Counted from the stretch's first letter, positions 34,103 to 42,085 are shown. The stretch: 42,085 nucleotides of DNA from an uncultured Saprospiraceae bacterium (GCA_938007965.1 CALLMH010000064.1:1-42085); one strand, 5' to 3'. Notes: generated by a model not told the origin, from the letters alone. Translations and numbers: made by a program.

Positions 34103-34105
34103 TTT

Positions 34106-37100
34106 TTATATTTCTCTAATTTTTATATTTCTGAACCAAACTTTATCCCCATGATCTTGGAGGGCGATATGGCCTTTTCTGGCTTGTCCAAAATCAACCA
34201 TTATTGGATCTTTTTCACCATTGAATTTACTATTGGCTATCATTTCATTCCATTTATCTGTGTGCATTTCGAAATTAACCACTTCGTATCCATTTTGATA
34301 GAACTTAACTCGGCCATTATCTGATACGATTCTAATTTTGTTCCATTGCCCGGCTGGATTGACTGTGATGTATTTCGTCGAAATCAAATCATACAGGTCC
34401 CCAGCTCTATGTTTTTCGTACTTGGTGTCAGGATGACAAGTATTATCCAGTATCTGCATCTCAGGGCCTGTCTGCCATACGTAATCATATTTATCATCTT
34501 CTACGATATTGAATATGATTCCAGAATTTCCACAGTTACCTATTTTCCACTCTAGTTTAAGATCAAAATTTTCGTATGCCTTATTAGTAATTATATCTCC
34601 GCCATCGATCGCTTGCCAGCTGCCATCGTCTCTCGGTTGTGCATTGAGGTGTAAGGCTCCATTATCTACGATCCATCCAGACCCGACAGTCTCTTTTTTA
34701 AAGTTCCTAAATTGGTCTATTTTCTCACCATCAAATAACAGTTCCCATCCTTGTTTTTTCTCTATCGGCGTGAGTGTATTCGGTTCTTTTTTGAATGGTG
34801 CAGACTCTACCACTCCAGCATTATTTTTAGATATTTTATTGAGTGTATACCAACATTCTGGTGACCATAATGCATTACCCGATTCGCTGATAAACTTATC
34901 TTTTAATCTTATATACACTACATGGCCCTCTTTCATTCCATCTATTTCTAAGAATACTTTCTTTCGATCTGTAGATACGGAAGAGGATAGTACTGTAAGG
35001 TCTCTTTCATCCAATTTCGGACCACCGTAATCTTTGGTCGGTTTATAATACCATTGAGAAACTTGATATGCGTCTAGTTGCCAACCATCCCCTTCTTGAA
35101 GAGGTTCGGTAAATTCTATTTCCATACCATTAGACTTGACTCTTACGGCGAGCATTTCGAAGGTTGCATTACCGTTGTACTCTAGTCTTTGGAGACCAAA
35201 CCAATTAAGACCTTGATTCGCTTGCCAGTTCCCTGGTGCTCCAATACCACCTATGTAAAGTGATCCATCAGGTGCCCATCTAATTCTATTTACTCCAGCT
35301 TCCATACCTTGTGTAAATCTGAATAAAGCGCCCTGTTTCACTCCTTCTACCTCTTCTACGAATACTCTTTTGACACCACCATTGGTCACCTCTCCATGTA
35401 TCATTTGATTTTGATATGGCCCAACATTAAGTGACAAAGGTGTGCTTGGTGAGTTTCCGATTTCATCTTGTGGGAGCCACACTACAGGCGGCTTCTCTTC
35501 TAGATCCGCTGTGCCGTCAAAGTCTACAGATCTCGACCCAAAGAATGCGCCTTCCGTTACTTCTACTATCTTGGATGCTGGCAACCAGTCTCCCTGATTA
35601 TCTGCGACATAGATCGAACCTCCATACCCTAGCCCGACTCCATTTGGTGTTCGTAGCCCTGTCGCTATGAATTCTCTCTCTCCAGTTTCTATGTTTACTT
35701 TTAATACTGAACCTCTGTCGGCTACTTGCTCAGCACTCGCTCCTCCTGGCTCGATCGCTGTAGCTAATGTAGCATAGAGATACCCATCTTTTTCTTCGAG
35801 CCCAAATCCAAATTCGTGAAAATTGGCTGATACGTTCCAGTCTTTGCAGAGTGTTTTATAAACATCTGTCATTCCATCGTTATCTGTATCTATCAGTTCT
35901 GTAATTTCTTGTTTTTGCATGACGAATATTCGATCATTGACCACTTTCAGTCCTAGTGGTTCTGCCAATCCATGCGCGATCAGTTTGTACGACATTTTAG
36001 AAGGATCCCCTGTTGCGTGATTATCTATGGCATAGACAGAGCCGTTTGGGTCCCAAGTACTGACGAGTAATTTACCATCACTTGTGAAGTCCATCCCTCC
36101 TACCTTCGGTTCGAAATCATCAGGCCTCGCTTGAGACAGTGTAAATGACGGATGCACACCCTCCAATGCTGATTTATCTCCTGGGATCTTTATCAGATTG
36201 GCCATTGGAAGAGTTCTGTCTTTTATGATTGATTGCTGTTCTTTTTTGTGTCCTATAGCTCCCCGTGGCACTACGACCCACGCCTCTGCATCTTCTGGTT
36301 TCCAATTCAATGAAAGGAACCTGCCTCCACCACCTTGCATATATTCTAATCGGAACTTGTAAACTCCTTTTTCGAAAAATGCCATATTCTCTTTATATTC
36401 TACTCCATGCATACCATCGTTGTCCACGAATTTCTTATCATTTATATACAGTACGCTACCATCATCACTCCATGTACGGAAAGCATATTTTTGACTTTTA
36501 GGAATATCTAAATAACCGTTGGCCACGAGGACAAAATCATTTTCTAGCTTCACAAAATCACTTCCACCCACATTATCAAAGTTAGCCATGACACCAGCCA
36601 TCTTTGGCTGTTTGCTAGTTGATATCTTAGGAATACTACTGCCTAGATTATTCCATGAATATACCGCTGTAACACATCCTGGAATCAAATCTTCACTCTT
36701 CAATCCTTCTATAGGATCAAAAGACACGTCTCCTTTCGCTACATCTGGTGCTACATCAGCTCTTGCTTCGTCCGCTGCATCGAGTGATAGTATATACTTT
36801 ACCATTTCCTCTAAGTCAGTATCTGGGATGTCAGGGTGTGCATTCATGATTTGATTTCCCCATATTCCGGTGCCACCACTTTTGACCTTTGCAGCTAGCA
36901 TTTTGATATTATCCTCAGTCGTTTTGTATTTCTTTGCTATGGAAAGATACGCAGGTCCTATGGTCTTCACTTTTTTATTATGGCATGTTTTACAGTCACT
37001 TTTAGCAATCAGTCTAGCTCCAGGGTGCAATACTTCTCCATCCTCTGCTTCTTGCTCTTCTAGTCCAAGATTGAGCGGATTGATGATAAGTGGATTCGCT

Positions 37101-37822
37101 AGGAAAGTAGTGTGTAGTTTGGTCGAGGCATTGCTATTCAAAGCCAATGTACCATTCAACTCTAAGGCATTAATTTTTCCCACTTTCACTTCCTTCTTAT
37201 TATTTACTTTCAGCTTTCCATCAGTGTCTATATTACCTTCCATAATGATACTATTCGTATTGAATGTCATATGGACGGTGTATCCTTCTGGCACATTTCC
37301 TGTGGTAAATTCTCTTTGGAAAACTGGCTGGTAACTATCCGTATTAGTTGCCTCGGGTCTTTCAGTTACAGTTATCGGCTTGGCTAATCCTGGCGCATTG
37401 ATCTCATACATCATCTCGGCCCCGTCTCCGACAAATCTGTGACCTTTATAATCTATGGTTGCGTCCATATCCTTACCATTAGCATCTGTAAGATTCCAAA
37501 TGTCTGTCACTTCGTTTACCATGTAGGCATTACCGATAGTGGTGGGCTGTGGACCATGAGTATCTGTCCATACTGTTCCTTCAAAATTGACATTTCCCTG
37601 CCATGCTTTATAGAGACCACAAGTGTTGGTACTGTAGGCTGCCCACACTTCATCTGTCAATGCAAATGTGATCATTCTAGGGTTCTTATCGAGAACTGAC
37701 CTGAATACGAATGGCGTATGTGGTCTCACAACCCCAGATGTCTCATTGGAAGAAAGGTCTTCTCCACAAGAAAAAAGAAAAAGTGAACATATCACTAAAA
37801 ATGAATATTTTAGAAATCTCAT
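34106..37822 (-). CDS. Multidomain lipoprotein: cytochrome c, PA14, beta-propeller, DUF1080
   Basis: The protein has 1238 residues from the ATG at 37822. It carries a lipoprotein signal with the lipobox 'LFLFSC'. Then come a beta-rich N-terminal region (about 30-250), a class I cytochrome c domain (about 255-350, heme motif 'CKTCH' near residue 280, likely Met ligand in 'QIMNAHPDI') and a PA14 domain (about 380-510, 'WSDDGSVLYINDKKFVDNDG'). A sorbosone-dehydrogenase-like beta-propeller (about 545-880, 'GGMDFTSDGKLLVSTWDPNG') and an Ig-like segment (about 885-990) follow. The C-terminal DUF1080 (3-keto-disaccharide hydrolase/LamG-like) domain (about 1020-1238) reads 'GWELLFDGEKIDQFRNF', 'NSGIIFNIVED'. 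A role in extracytoplasmic oxidation and hydrolysis of sugars is inferred. A start at 37852 would overlap the promoter element. Confidence 0.85.
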   Translation of the reverse strand: MRFLKYSFLVICSLFLFSCGEDLSSNETSGVVRPHTPFVFRSVLDKNPRMITFALTDEVWAAYSTNTCGLYKAWQGNVNFEGTVWTDTHGPQPTTIGNAYMVNEVTDIWNLTDANGKDMDATIDYKGHRFVGDGAEMMYEINAPGLAKPITVTERPEATNTDSYQPVFQREFTTGNVPEGYTVHMTFNTNSIIMEGNIDTDGKLKVNNKKEVKVGKINALELNGTLALNSNASTKLHTTFLANPLIINPLNLGLEEQEAEDGEVLHPGARLIAKSDCKTCHNKKVKTIGPAYLSIAKKYKTTEDNIKMLAAKVKSGGTGIWGNQIMNAHPDIPDTDLEEMVKYILSLDAADEARADVAPDVAKGDVSFDPIEGLKSEDLIPGCVTAVYSWNNLGSSIPKISTSKQPKMAGVMANFDNVGGSDFVKLENDFVLVANGYLDIPKSQKYAFRTWSDDGSVLYINDKKFVDNDGMHGVEYKENMAFFEKGVYKFRLEYMQGGGGRFLSLNWKPEDAEAWVVVPRGAIGHKKEQQSIIKDRTLPMANLIKIPGDKSALEGVHPSFTLSQARPDDFEPKVGGMDFTSDGKLLVSTWDPNGSVYAIDNHATGDPSKMSYKLIAHGLAEPLGLKVVNDRIFVMQKQEITELIDTDNDGMTDVYKTLCKDWNVSANFHEFGFGLEEKDGYLYATLATAIEPGGASAEQVADRGSVLKVNIETGEREFIATGLRTPNGVGLGYGGSIYVADNQGDWLPASKIVEVTEGAFFGSRSVDFDGTADLEEKPPVVWLPQDEIGNSPSTPLSLNVGPYQNQMIHGEVTNGGVKRVFVEEVEGVKQGALFRFTQGMEAGVNRIRWAPDGSLYIGGIGAPGNWQANQGLNWFGLQRLEYNGNATFEMLAVRVKSNGMEIEFTEPLQEGDGWQLDAYQVSQWYYKPTKDYGGPKLDERDLTVLSSSVSTDRKKVFLEIDGMKEGHVVYIRLKDKFISESGNALWSPECWYTLNKISKNNAGVVESAPFKKEPNTLTPIEKKQGWELLFDGEKIDQFRNFKKETVGSGWIVDNGALHLNAQPRDDGSWQAIDGGDIITNKAYENFDLKLEWKIGNCGNSGIIFNIVEDDKYDYVWQTGPEMQILDNTCHPDTKYEKHRAGDLYDLISTKYITVNPAGQWNKIRIVSDNGRVKFYQNGYEVVNFEMHTDKWNEMIANSKFNGEKDPIMVDFGQARKGHIALQDHGDKVWFRNIKIREI

Positions 37823-37849
37823 TGATGCTATTTTTATTTTCGAAGATGT

Positions 37850-37857
37850 CAAAAATA
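37850..37857 (-). promoter_or_regulatory. Promoter -7 element (TATTTTTG) for the large lipoprotein gene
   Basis: The minus-strand TATTTTTG fits TAnnTTTG and ends 27 bases before the ATG at 37822. It contains the alternative start at 37852, arguing against that start. Confidence 0.5.
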
Positions 37858-37889
37858 CATGGATTTTTCGAATAGGTGGGATGAGATAG

Positions 37890-37919
37890 TTGATTTATTA
37901 TTTAAGTATACTATTTTTG
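37890..37919 (+). promoter_or_regulatory. Promoter (TTG-N19-TATTTTTG) for the DUF6089 gene
   Basis: TTG (37890-37892) and TATTTTTG (37912-37919) are separated by 19 bp, matching the Bacteroidota -33/-7 arrangement. The leader would be about 97 nt. Confidence 0.6.
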
Positions 37920-37933
37920 CAATTGATTTAGAT

Positions 37934-37952
37934 AAAAAAGCTCCAAGAGCTT
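37934..37952 (-). terminator. Minus-strand terminator-like hairpin in the DUF6089 leader
   Basis: AAGCTC (37938-37943) and GAGCTT (37947-37952) pair around a 3-nt loop. On the minus strand it is followed by a T-run (plus-strand A-run 37934-37939). On the plus strand it lies about 15 nt into the leader, without a T-run. Confidence 0.35.
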
Positions 37953-38021
37953 AATTAGTAAGGTGCCAAAATACCAAATCTAAATACATAAGCGTTCATT
38001 ATCGAGCTAAGCAAAATTAAT

Positions 38022-38834
38022 ATGTTGAGAAGAAGTATTCTTACAGTATTTATCTTTATATCATTTCTATCTATATCCAATGCGCAGAAGGGCTGGGAAG
38101 TAGGTGGTTGGTTAGGCACTAGTCTCTATTATGGAGACCTGAATAACAAGGTAAATTTCGATTCTCCAGGAATAGCTGGCGGCTTATTGGGCAAATGGAA
38201 CTATAACTCTAGGGTAGCACTCAGAGGAAGTTTCAATTTTGGCAGAATATCTGCAGATGATGCAAACTCGGATAATAATTTTAACAAAGCGAGAAATCTA
38301 AATTTCCAATCCAACATCTATGACCTCACTACTGGCATAGAGTTCAATTTCTTGGAGCATATCAGAGGATCAAAATTCGAAACATATACACCCTTTATAT
38401 TTGCCGGTTTTTCAGTTTTCAGATATAATCCTAAGACGGAGCTTGATGGTGTTACTTACTCTCTACAGGAACTAGGAACCGAAGGACAGGATATCGGAGA
38501 AGAGTACTTTCTCGTGAGTGCTGGTCTTACCTTAGGCGCAGGATTCAAATGGGATGTGAGCAGTGATCTAACTTTTGCTGCAGAATTCACAGTACGTCGG
38601 GTATTTACTGATTACTTAGATGATGTGAGTACAACTTTTCCAGATTTGGACAGACTAAGAGTCATAAGAGGTGAAACCGCGGTGTCGCTCTCAGACAGAT
38701 CTCTCTTGGATGGCATCGCGATAGAAGGCCGCCAGCGAGGAAACAGTGCTGATAATGATCGATATACATTCATTAGTTTTGCATTGACAAAGTACTTTGG
38801 AAGATTAGAATGTCCGAAAATTTCTAAGATATAG
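38022..38834 (+). CDS. DUF6089 family outer-membrane beta-barrel protein
   Basis: The 270-residue protein has a signal peptide (1 to about 21, 'LSISNAQ'), then the DUF6089 opening 'WEVGGWLGTSLYYGDLNN'. Barrel-like strands follow: 'VALRGSFNFGRI', 'IYDLTTGIEFNFLEH', 'YTPFIFAGFSVFRYNPK', 'TFAAEFTVRRVFTDYLDDVS'. The ending 'YTFISFALTKYFGRLECPKI' places a Cys near the C-terminus, after the last strand. DUF6089 proteins are predicted outer-membrane proteins common in Bacteroidota, with a role still unclear. It has its own promoter and a leader with a small hairpin. Confidence 0.85.
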   Translation: MLRRSILTVFIFISFLSISNAQKGWEVGGWLGTSLYYGDLNNKVNFDSPGIAGGLLGKWNYNSRVALRGSFNFGRISADDANSDNNFNKARNLNFQSNIYDLTTGIEFNFLEHIRGSKFETYTPFIFAGFSVFRYNPKTELDGVTYSLQELGTEGQDIGEEYFLVSAGLTLGAGFKWDVSSDLTFAAEFTVRRVFTDYLDDVSTTFPDLDRLRVIRGETAVSLSDRSLLDGIAIEGRQRGNSADNDRYTFISFALTKYFGRLECPKISKI

Positions 38835-39016
38835 ATAGTTCTTATAGACGATTTTTAATCGATAGGTTAGTTGATTTCATACGTTTTATTTCAGTATATC
38901 ACGCATATCTCAGCACTTCGACTTTCGACTATTAGACTGTTCTTGGAGTCCTGGTACGCTATTATGATTTGTTCCTATTCACTGCGACTATCCTTTGAAG
39001 TTTCGTATATTTGATT

Positions 39017-39040
39017 GGTTGCACTCAACCCTATTTTTTT
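39017..39040 (+). terminator. Weak intrinsic terminator
   Basis: GGTTG (39017-39021) and CAACC (39026-39030) form a 5-bp stem with a 4-nt loop; CTA and seven T follow. It lies about 180 bp past the DUF6089 gene stop. Confidence 0.45.
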
Positions 39041-39076
39041 GTGCGTTTTATCATACACGCTTGGCGTCCACTACTA

Positions 39077-39107
39077 TTTCTTATCCTAAAAATAAATGCT
39101 ACCTTTA
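39077..39107 (+). promoter_or_regulatory. Possible promoter for the M42 peptidase gene
   Basis: TTTC (39077-39080) and TACCTTTA (39100-39107) are separated by 19 bp; each differs by one base from the Bacteroidota consensus. The ATG follows at 39138. Confidence 0.38.
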
Positions 39108-39137
39108 TAACCTGAAAGCAAAACAACACGATCACAT

Positions 39138-40187
39138 ATGATCAATTTAGAATTACTAAGTAAGGTGTGCAAAGTACCAGGTGCACCCGGCTACGAACAA
39201 CGAATAAGACAATACATAATCGAACTGGCAACTCCTCTAGTAGACGAAGTACGAACAGATGCAATGGGTAATGTCATTGCAATCAAAAAGGGTACTTCTG
39301 ATAAAAAAGTAATGCTAGCCGCTCACATGGATGAGATTAGCTTTATCGTCACGGACGTAGATAAGGATGGATTTGTACGGTTTCATACTTTGGGAGGTTT
39401 CGATCCTAAGACACTGACCGCTCAGAGAGTGATCATACATGGAAGAGAGGATGTAATCGGTGTCATGGGAACAAAACCCATCCACGTACTCACAGCAGAG
39501 GAGAGATCCAAATCTCCAAAAAATACAGATTTCTTCATCGATACCGGTATGACTGCAGATCAAGTAAACAAACTGGTCAGAATTGGAGACACCATCACTA
39601 GAGAACGAGAACTGATCGAAATGGGTGATTGTGTGAATTCCAAATCACTGGACAATAGAGTGTCTGTCTTTATACTGATAGAGGCACTTCGATCTTTGCA
39701 AAATAAAAAAGTCCCTTATGATATTTATGCTGTATTTACAGTGCAAGAAGAAGTTGGACTTAGAGGAGCAACAGCTGCAGCCTCTGGAATCAATGCAGAT
39801 TTCGGCATTGCGCTAGATGTAACACTTGCCTATGATCTGCCGGGAGCTGCCAATCATGAAATGATCACAAAATTAGGTCAGGGGACTGCCATCAAAGTAA
39901 TGGATGGTGCTACGATATGCGATTATAGAATGGTAAACTTCATGCGAGCATTAGCTGAGAAACATAACATACCTCACCAAATGGAGATATTGCCCGCAGG
40001 CGGTACCGATACAGCTGGAATACAACGACACGCCAAAGGTGGATCTATTGCTGGAGCTATATCTATACCCACTCGGTATCTACATCAGGTGATCGAGATG
40101 GCTCATAAAGATGATATCCAGCATACGATTGACTTGCTTATAGCATGCTTATTAGAGATCGATCAGTACGATTGGTCATTTAAGTAG
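39138..40187 (+). CDS. M42 family metallo-aminopeptidase
   Basis: The 349-residue cytoplasmic enzyme belongs to the M42 (glutamyl aminopeptidase / endoglucanase-like) family and probably trims peptides as a large oligomer. Di-metal ligands are visible in 'LAAHMDEISFIV', 'SLDNRVSVFILIEAL', the catalytic Glu pair in 'FTVQEEVGLRGATAAA', 'GIALDVTLAYD' and the late His in 'IPTRYLHQVIEMAH'. 'LPAGGTDTAGIQ' is also characteristic. Length is normal. The ATG at 39138 precedes the conserved 'LSKVCKVPGAPGYEQRIR'. Substrate preference cannot be read from sequence. Confidence 0.92.
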   Translation: MINLELLSKVCKVPGAPGYEQRIRQYIIELATPLVDEVRTDAMGNVIAIKKGTSDKKVMLAAHMDEISFIVTDVDKDGFVRFHTLGGFDPKTLTAQRVIIHGREDVIGVMGTKPIHVLTAEERSKSPKNTDFFIDTGMTADQVNKLVRIGDTITRERELIEMGDCVNSKSLDNRVSVFILIEALRSLQNKKVPYDIYAVFTVQEEVGLRGATAAASGINADFGIALDVTLAYDLPGAANHEMITKLGQGTAIKVMDGATICDYRMVNFMRALAEKHNIPHQMEILPAGGTDTAGIQRHAKGGSIAGAISIPTRYLHQVIEMAHKDDIQHTIDLLIACLLEIDQYDWSFK

Positions 40188-40278
40188 CTAGGATTGGGTG
40201 AGTTAGTGAGAAGGTGAATGCATTATGTTATACTACCGAATGTAGAATCTAAAACATCTTGTATTAACAATACTTCTT

Positions 40279-40286
40279 TATATTTA
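40279..40286 (+). promoter_or_regulatory. Possible -7 element (TATATTTA) for the DinB/radical SAM pair
   Basis: TATATTTA differs from TAnnTTTG in the last base. TTG lies 17 bp upstream (40259-40261). The ATG at 40312 is 25 bp downstream. Confidence 0.38.
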
Positions 40287-40311
40287 CACTTCATACTCAA
40301 TCAAATGGACT

Positions 40312-40827
40312 ATGCCAAGAAAAATATCTAAACCAGAAGCGGGAGAATTCGGTGCTTACTACACTGGCTATATCAACAAAGTCAAGGGTAATCCAATATC
40401 TGTACTTAATGATCAGATAGAGCAATACACCGACTTCATCAAGCAGAATAGTGATCGGATGGATTATAGCTATGCTGAAGGAAAGTGGAGTATTCGAGAA
40501 TCACTCATCCACCTTATAGATACTGAGCAAATATTCGCTTACCGAGCATTGAGGATCAGCCGTGGTGACAAAACTCCTCTGGCAGGATTCAATCAAGATG
40601 ACTACATACGAGACAATGACTTTAGCCATATTACTCCTTGGGATATACTAGAAGAACTTACACACCAACGTCGCGCAACATTGAGTATGATCAACAAATT
40701 TACCGATGCGCAGATTGGTCATGTAGGAATTGCTAGCGAAATAGAAACATCTGTACGAGCACTCATATATATCATGGCAGGACATGCGCAGCACCACCTA
40801 GATTTATTCAACGAGAGATACCTCTAG
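40312..40827 (+). CDS. DinB-like four-helix-bundle metal-binding protein
   Basis: The 171-residue cytoplasmic protein matches the DinB/YfiT-like superfamily, with 'WSIRESLIHLIDTEQIFAYRAL' (shown in part), 'ILEELTHQRRATLSMIN' and the C-terminal 'IMAGHAQHHLDLFNERYL'. One His in the first block and two in the last form the usual metal site; the superfamily includes thiol-dependent transferases. The stop codon is directly followed by the ATG of the radical SAM gene, so the two are translationally coupled and may act together. The substrate is unknown. Confidence 0.85.
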   Translation: MPRKISKPEAGEFGAYYTGYINKVKGNPISVLNDQIEQYTDFIKQNSDRMDYSYAEGKWSIRESLIHLIDTEQIFAYRALRISRGDKTPLAGFNQDDYIRDNDFSHITPWDILEELTHQRRATLSMINKFTDAQIGHVGIASEIETSVRALIYIMAGHAQHHLDLFNERYL

Positions 40828-41850
40828 ATGAAAATATACTGGAAGGATTCCTTCAATTTTATCCGCAAGCTTACACCACGCAGACTGTTCAATGCAGTCC
40901 AGCTACTTGCGTCGTTCTATGTTACGAAATGGAAGCGCAAACCCATACAATGGGGTAGCCCGATGACGGTGTCTATAGAACCTACTACAGCTTGTAACCT
41001 AAGGTGCCCCGAGTGTCCGAGTGGCTTACGGTCATTTACAAGAGAGACAGGAAATCTAAAGAAGGACTTTTTTACCAAGACGATTGACGAGATATATAAA
41101 GACCTGATCTACTTGATTTTCTATTTTCAAGGAGAACCTTATATAAATCCTGATTTCTTGGATATGGTATCATACGCCAATAAAAAAGGCATATATACCA
41201 TCACCTCCACAAATGGACACTTCCTCAACGATGCCAATGCAAAAAAAACCATCGAATCAGGTCTTGATCGCATGATCATATCGGTAGATGGTACGACACA
41301 AGAAGTATACGAAAACTATAGAAAAGAAGGCAAACTAGAAAATGTATTGGCAGGGGCAAGGAATGTAGTGAAGTGGAAAAAAAAGATGAAATCAAGCACA
41401 CCACACATAATTTTTCAATTTTTGGTCGTGAAACCCAATGAACATCAGATTCCAGATATCTACCGACTCGCAGAAGAAATAGGCGTAGATGAAGTGAAAC
41501 TCAAAACAGCTCAAGTCTACGATTATGAACACGGAAATGATCTTATCCCCACGATAGAAAAATATAGTCGCTATCACAAAAAATCAGATGGTACGTATGG
41601 AGTGAAAAATGAACTTCTCAACCATTGTTGGAAGTTATGGCACGCCTGTGTCATCAGTTGGAACGGTCTAGTACTTCCATGCTGCTTTGACAAAGATGCC
41701 GATCATAGACTTGGAGATTTGAATTATAATTCATTTCAAGATATATGGCATGGCGAGGAGTATGATGGGTTCCGTAAGAGTCTATTGATTGGTAGAGATC
41801 AGATAGAGATATGTAAGAATTGTACGGAGGGATGTAAGGTATGGGCGTAG
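40828..41850 (+). CDS. Radical SAM/SPASM domain protein
   Basis: The 340-residue enzyme has the radical SAM cluster motif C56-x3-C60-x2-C63 in 'TTACNLRCPECPSG', followed by 'YFQGEPYINPDF' and 'ISVDGTTQEVYENYRKEG'. A C-terminal SPASM region (about 265-340) has Cys residues in 'CWKLWHACVISWNGLVLPCC' and 'EICKNCTEGCKVW' for auxiliary Fe-S clusters. SPASM enzymes often mature peptides or act in cofactor synthesis, but no precursor peptide gene is seen nearby. The gene starts immediately after the DinB-like gene stop. A basic N-terminus ('KLTPRRLFNAVQLLASFYVTKWKRK', shown as one segment from residue 13) may touch the membrane. A hairpin terminator follows. Confidence 0.88.
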   Translation: MKIYWKDSFNFIRKLTPRRLFNAVQLLASFYVTKWKRKPIQWGSPMTVSIEPTTACNLRCPECPSGLRSFTRETGNLKKDFFTKTIDEIYKDLIYLIFYFQGEPYINPDFLDMVSYANKKGIYTITSTNGHFLNDANAKKTIESGLDRMIISVDGTTQEVYENYRKEGKLENVLAGARNVVKWKKKMKSSTPHIIFQFLVVKPNEHQIPDIYRLAEEIGVDEVKLKTAQVYDYEHGNDLIPTIEKYSRYHKKSDGTYGVKNELLNHCWKLWHACVISWNGLVLPCCFDKDADHRLGDLNYNSFQDIWHGEEYDGFRKSLLIGRDQIEICKNCTEGCKVWA

Positions 41851-41911
41851 CCAATGATACAGTTTTAAGTATATCATCAAAAGGTAACTTCCCTAAAATC
41901 TACTTATGAAG

Positions 41912-41940
41912 GGATATTCAGTAGATCTGAATATCCTTAT
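41912..41940 (+). terminator. Likely terminator of the DinB/radical SAM pair
   Basis: GGATATTCAG (41912-41921) and CTGAATATCC (41927-41936) form a perfect 10-bp stem with a 5-nt loop; TTATTTAT follows. The tail is T-rich but interrupted. Confidence 0.65.
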
Positions 41941-42056
41941 TTATATAGCCCTTCACTCCGCTTACTGCTGAATGAATACACCGTTTATGCTTGATTTTAC
42001 GTAAATATGAGGTAATAAATTTCAACTTAAACTTCCACTCGCCGTTCGAGCTTTCA

Positions 42057-42076
42057 TTTTTGGCTTGACCCAAAAA
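42057..42076. repeat. Inverted repeat TTTTTGG/CCAAAAA at right edge
   Basis: TTTTTGG (42057-42063) and CCAAAAA (42070-42076) flank a 6-nt centre. The sequence continues past the window. It resembles T-rich and A-rich intergenic repeats I have seen in Bacteroidota genomes, but the repeat status cannot be shown from one copy. Confidence 0.35.
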
Positions 42077-42085
42077 CGAAACAAA

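Larger units (their letters stand above)
38835..39137. other. Intergenic gap before the M42 peptidase gene
   Basis: These 303 bp contain a short hairpin CGATT/AATCG (38849-38861), a weak terminator (39017-39040) and a possible promoter (39077-39107). No reading frame looks coding. Confidence 0.45.

Noticed and set aside
1-42085. tRNA, rRNA, CRISPR arrays, insertion sequences, toxin-antitoxin or defence systems
   Set aside because: I looked for these by pattern in intergenic regions and products; none was recognisable, although a short tRNA could be missed by eye.

Overview
The window reads as chromosomal DNA of a Bacteroidota bacterium with AT-rich sequence (roughly 60% A+T by eye). The phylum call rests on several signs: Nfu_N-type NifU, DUF3078, DUF547 and DUF6089 envelope proteins, two secreted proteins with type IX secretion (T9SS) C-terminal sorting domains, and repeated TAnnTTTG promoter -7 elements placed just upstream of genes. 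The cohesin / DUF7619-like architecture of one T9SS protein suggests a Saprospiria-like lineage, but that finer placement is tentative. I found no tRNA, rRNA, CRISPR array, insertion sequence or prophage.

Layout. 1-1060: edge DNA and a NifU-type Fe-S scaffold gene. 1075-4051 (minus): an apparent operon of ECF sigma factor, 74-residue protein, small MscS-like channel and DUF3078 outer-membrane protein, ended by a good terminator. 4331-6911: class A penicillin-binding protein with its own promoter. 7168-12359 (minus): DUF547 protein, trans-polyprenyl diphosphate synthase, nadC with a structured upstream region, a small beta-barrel protein, and a 463-residue cytoplasmic protein of unknown function. 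12613-19957 (plus): T9SS cohesin-type protein, a structured RNA candidate with terminator, flavin reductase and an orphan DppC-type permease, a histidine kinase / response regulator pair, and a ComF-type phosphoribosyltransferase. 20195-23943: pdxH converging on a DUF1835/acyl-CoA oxidase pair. 24208-26873: secreted coiled-coil protein and dnaB. 26977-30311 (minus): methyltransferase and a four-FAS1-domain T9SS protein. 30570-30875: a decayed ECF sigma factor pseudogene. 30945-33143: ubiX and asnS. 33235-37822 (minus): fabG and a very large lipoprotein joining cytochrome c, PA14, beta-propeller and DUF1080 modules. 38022-41850 (plus): DUF6089 protein, M42 peptidase, DinB-like protein and a radical SAM/SPASM enzyme.

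Most genes are housekeeping (cofactors: nadC, pdxH, ubiX, polyprenyl synthase, Nfu; replication: dnaB; translation: asnS; lipid: fabG, acyl-CoA oxidase) mixed with envelope and secreted proteins. I do not see a convincing multi-gene undescribed system. The most interesting signals are non-coding: a ~125-nt RNA candidate at 14821-14945 whose arms can fold in two mutually exclusive ways before a terminator, a second structured element with a terminator upstream of nadC, two DnaA-like boxes 20 bp apart upstream of dnaB, two genes whose promoter elements imply nearly leaderless mRNAs, and the sigma-factor pseudogene. Many start codons were moved downstream of the longest reading frame where a promoter element or signal peptide argued for it.
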